Shown in pieces: positions 6,046-6,997 of a DNA stretch of 6,997 nucleotides (positions within the stretch are counted from its first letter, which is position 1; each line of letters opens with the position of its first letter). The translations under genes and the position numbers were made by a program. The stretch covers positions 1-6,997 of the forward strand of contig CALXQF010000071.1 of the NCBI GenBank assembly GCA_944390505.1. Direction: 5' to 3'. Source of the stretch: an uncultured Clostridia bacterium. Its GTDB lineage: Bacteria > Bacillota > Clostridia > TANB77 > CAG-508. Below the pieces are notes generated by a model, which was given only the letters and a program-made list of their open reading frames with translations, made no database searches and was not told the DNA's origin.

Positions 6046-6982
6046 ATGAATTTAAAAGTAATCAGTATCATAATAGCGATAATAGTAATTATAGCACTAA
6101 TTACAGCAGTAACACTTTTTATTATTTATTTATATACAGGGAATATTTCATCACAATATCCACAAGAAATACAACAATATTGTCATGTGGAAGAAGAGAG
6201 TTATCAAAGTAGAAAGGTGTTTATCATTACACCAAAAGATATAACTAACCAAACAGATATAGTGATTCTATATTTCCATGGTGGTTCCTATATGGCAGAA
6301 TTACAACCAGAACATTGGCATTTTTTTAGCCATATCATTCAAGACACAGGAGCAACAATAATAGTACCAGATTATCCATTAACACCACAGTATCATTATA
6401 CAGATGTATTTAATATGATTTTTCCACTATATCAAGAAGTAATAGAAAAAGTCGGAAAAGATAATTTAATAGTAATGGGAGATTCCGCTGGAGGAGGAAT
6501 GGCACTAGCATTATTAGAAAAAGTAGGAGAGGAAAATATAGAGAGACCAAGTCAAGCTATCTTGATTTCTCCATGGCTAGATGCCAGCATGGAAAATCCA
6601 GAAATTGAACAAGTACAAGAAAATGATAAAATGTTAAATAAAGACTTACTAAAAATGGCAGGAGTAACTTATGCAGGTTCAGAAGAACAAGTAAAAAACT
6701 ACTTAGTAAGCCCAATCTATGGCCCTTTAGAAAAATTAGAAAATGTAACAATTTATACAGGAACTTATGATATTTTAAATCCAGATGTACACAAATTAGC
6801 AGAAATGGTACAAGAGAAGCGGAGTTACTATCCAGATAGAAGAAACACAGGGAGCAGCACATGATTGGATTTTATACCAATATACGAATGCACAATATGC
6901 AAATGAATTAGCAGAAGATGCTTACCAATCATTAATTCAACAAGTGCAAATGTTTTCACAGATGGGTGTGACCCCCGACTGA
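6046..6982 (+). CDS. Membrane-anchored alpha/beta hydrolase (HSL/esterase type), frameshifted near the 3' end
   Basis: The ATG at 6046 follows GAGGT (6036-6040) with a 5-base gap. Residues 5-30 are a signal anchor (ISIIIAIIVIIALITAV), so the enzyme probably faces the outside of the membrane. The fold marks of the hormone-sensitive-lipase family are present: the oxyanion HGG at 78-80 (YFHGGSYM), PDYPLTPQ at 108-115, the nucleophile elbow GDSAGG at 145-150 (Ser147), and the acid in GTYDILNPD (Asp242). As written, the frame ends at 6864 with 272 residues and a non-family tail after Lys258. Dropping the extra C at 6820 restores GVTIQIEETQGAAHDWILYQ, placing the catalytic His at residue 272 and giving a 311-residue protein that stops at 6980-6982. 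The restored frame has no other defect, so the lesion is recent or a sequence error. Its neighbour is a condensation-fold acyltransferase, which suggests paired addition and removal of acyl groups. The substrate is unknown. Confidence 0.8.
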
Positions 6983-6997
6983 CATTTTGTCAGACGT
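6967..6997. repeat. Second copy of the palindromic repeat, inverted and cut by the window edge
   Basis: CTGACATTTTGTCAG (6979-6993) is the exact reverse complement of the core at 4266-4280 and 4300-4314. Identity extends two bases further, GA at 6977-6978. The preceding TGTGACCCCC would be one outer arm, comparable to the GGGGACA flank beside 4316. The second arm would be outside the window. It overlaps the 3' end of the corrected hydrolase frame. Confidence 0.7.

Noticed and set aside
6557..6862. Minus-strand Leu-rich reading frame opposite the hydrolase
   Set aside because: The Leu/Phe-rich composition is what the complement of Lys/Glu-rich coding gives; there is no ribosome site or motif.

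Overview
The window is strongly AT-rich, with A/T-ending codons and strong AGGAGG-type ribosome sites at several genes. It carries endospore genes in the order yabG-veg-sipL, which I recall as the gene order in Clostridioides difficile. This points to a spore-forming, low-GC member of Clostridia. Nothing here fixes the genus. All genes read on the + strand.

Layout. Positions 2-553 hold the C-terminal part (183 codons, open to the left edge) of a large serine recombinase: the end of a zinc-ribbon, then a long coiled coil. About 25 bases later, after a 15-bp palindrome, the reading frame becomes the C-terminal two thirds of YabG, the sporulation-specific cysteine protease. The N-terminal third of YabG is absent. 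This is the arrangement expected when a recombinase-bearing element has integrated inside yabG, as the skin element does in sigK, and it is the most interesting point in the window. The yabG piece also has a one-base frameshift just after its conserved His. It ends at a hairpin terminator. Then comes veg, behind a perfect-consensus promoter with an extended -10, closed by two hairpins. sipL (SPOCS domains plus LysM, spore coat morphogenesis) and yunB (membrane-anchored sporulation protein) follow.

After yunB lies a compound palindromic repeat (4237-4333) whose core recurs in inverted orientation at the right edge (6977-6993). Between the two copies are a condensation-fold acyltransferase (HxxxDG) and a membrane-anchored alpha/beta hydrolase of the hormone-sensitive-lipase type. 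The hydrolase has a one-base frameshift that removes its catalytic His. Without that base the frame continues and stops inside the repeat.

How the genes work together. yabG, sipL and yunB belong to the spore programme: SipL builds the coat with SpoIVA, and YabG is the protease that processes spore proteins. An element that split yabG would remove the protease unless it is excised in the mother cell. The acyltransferase and hydrolase look like a separate two-gene unit of unknown substrate. Both frameshifts are an extra C directly before GG, so sequencing or assembly error is a real alternative to true mutation.
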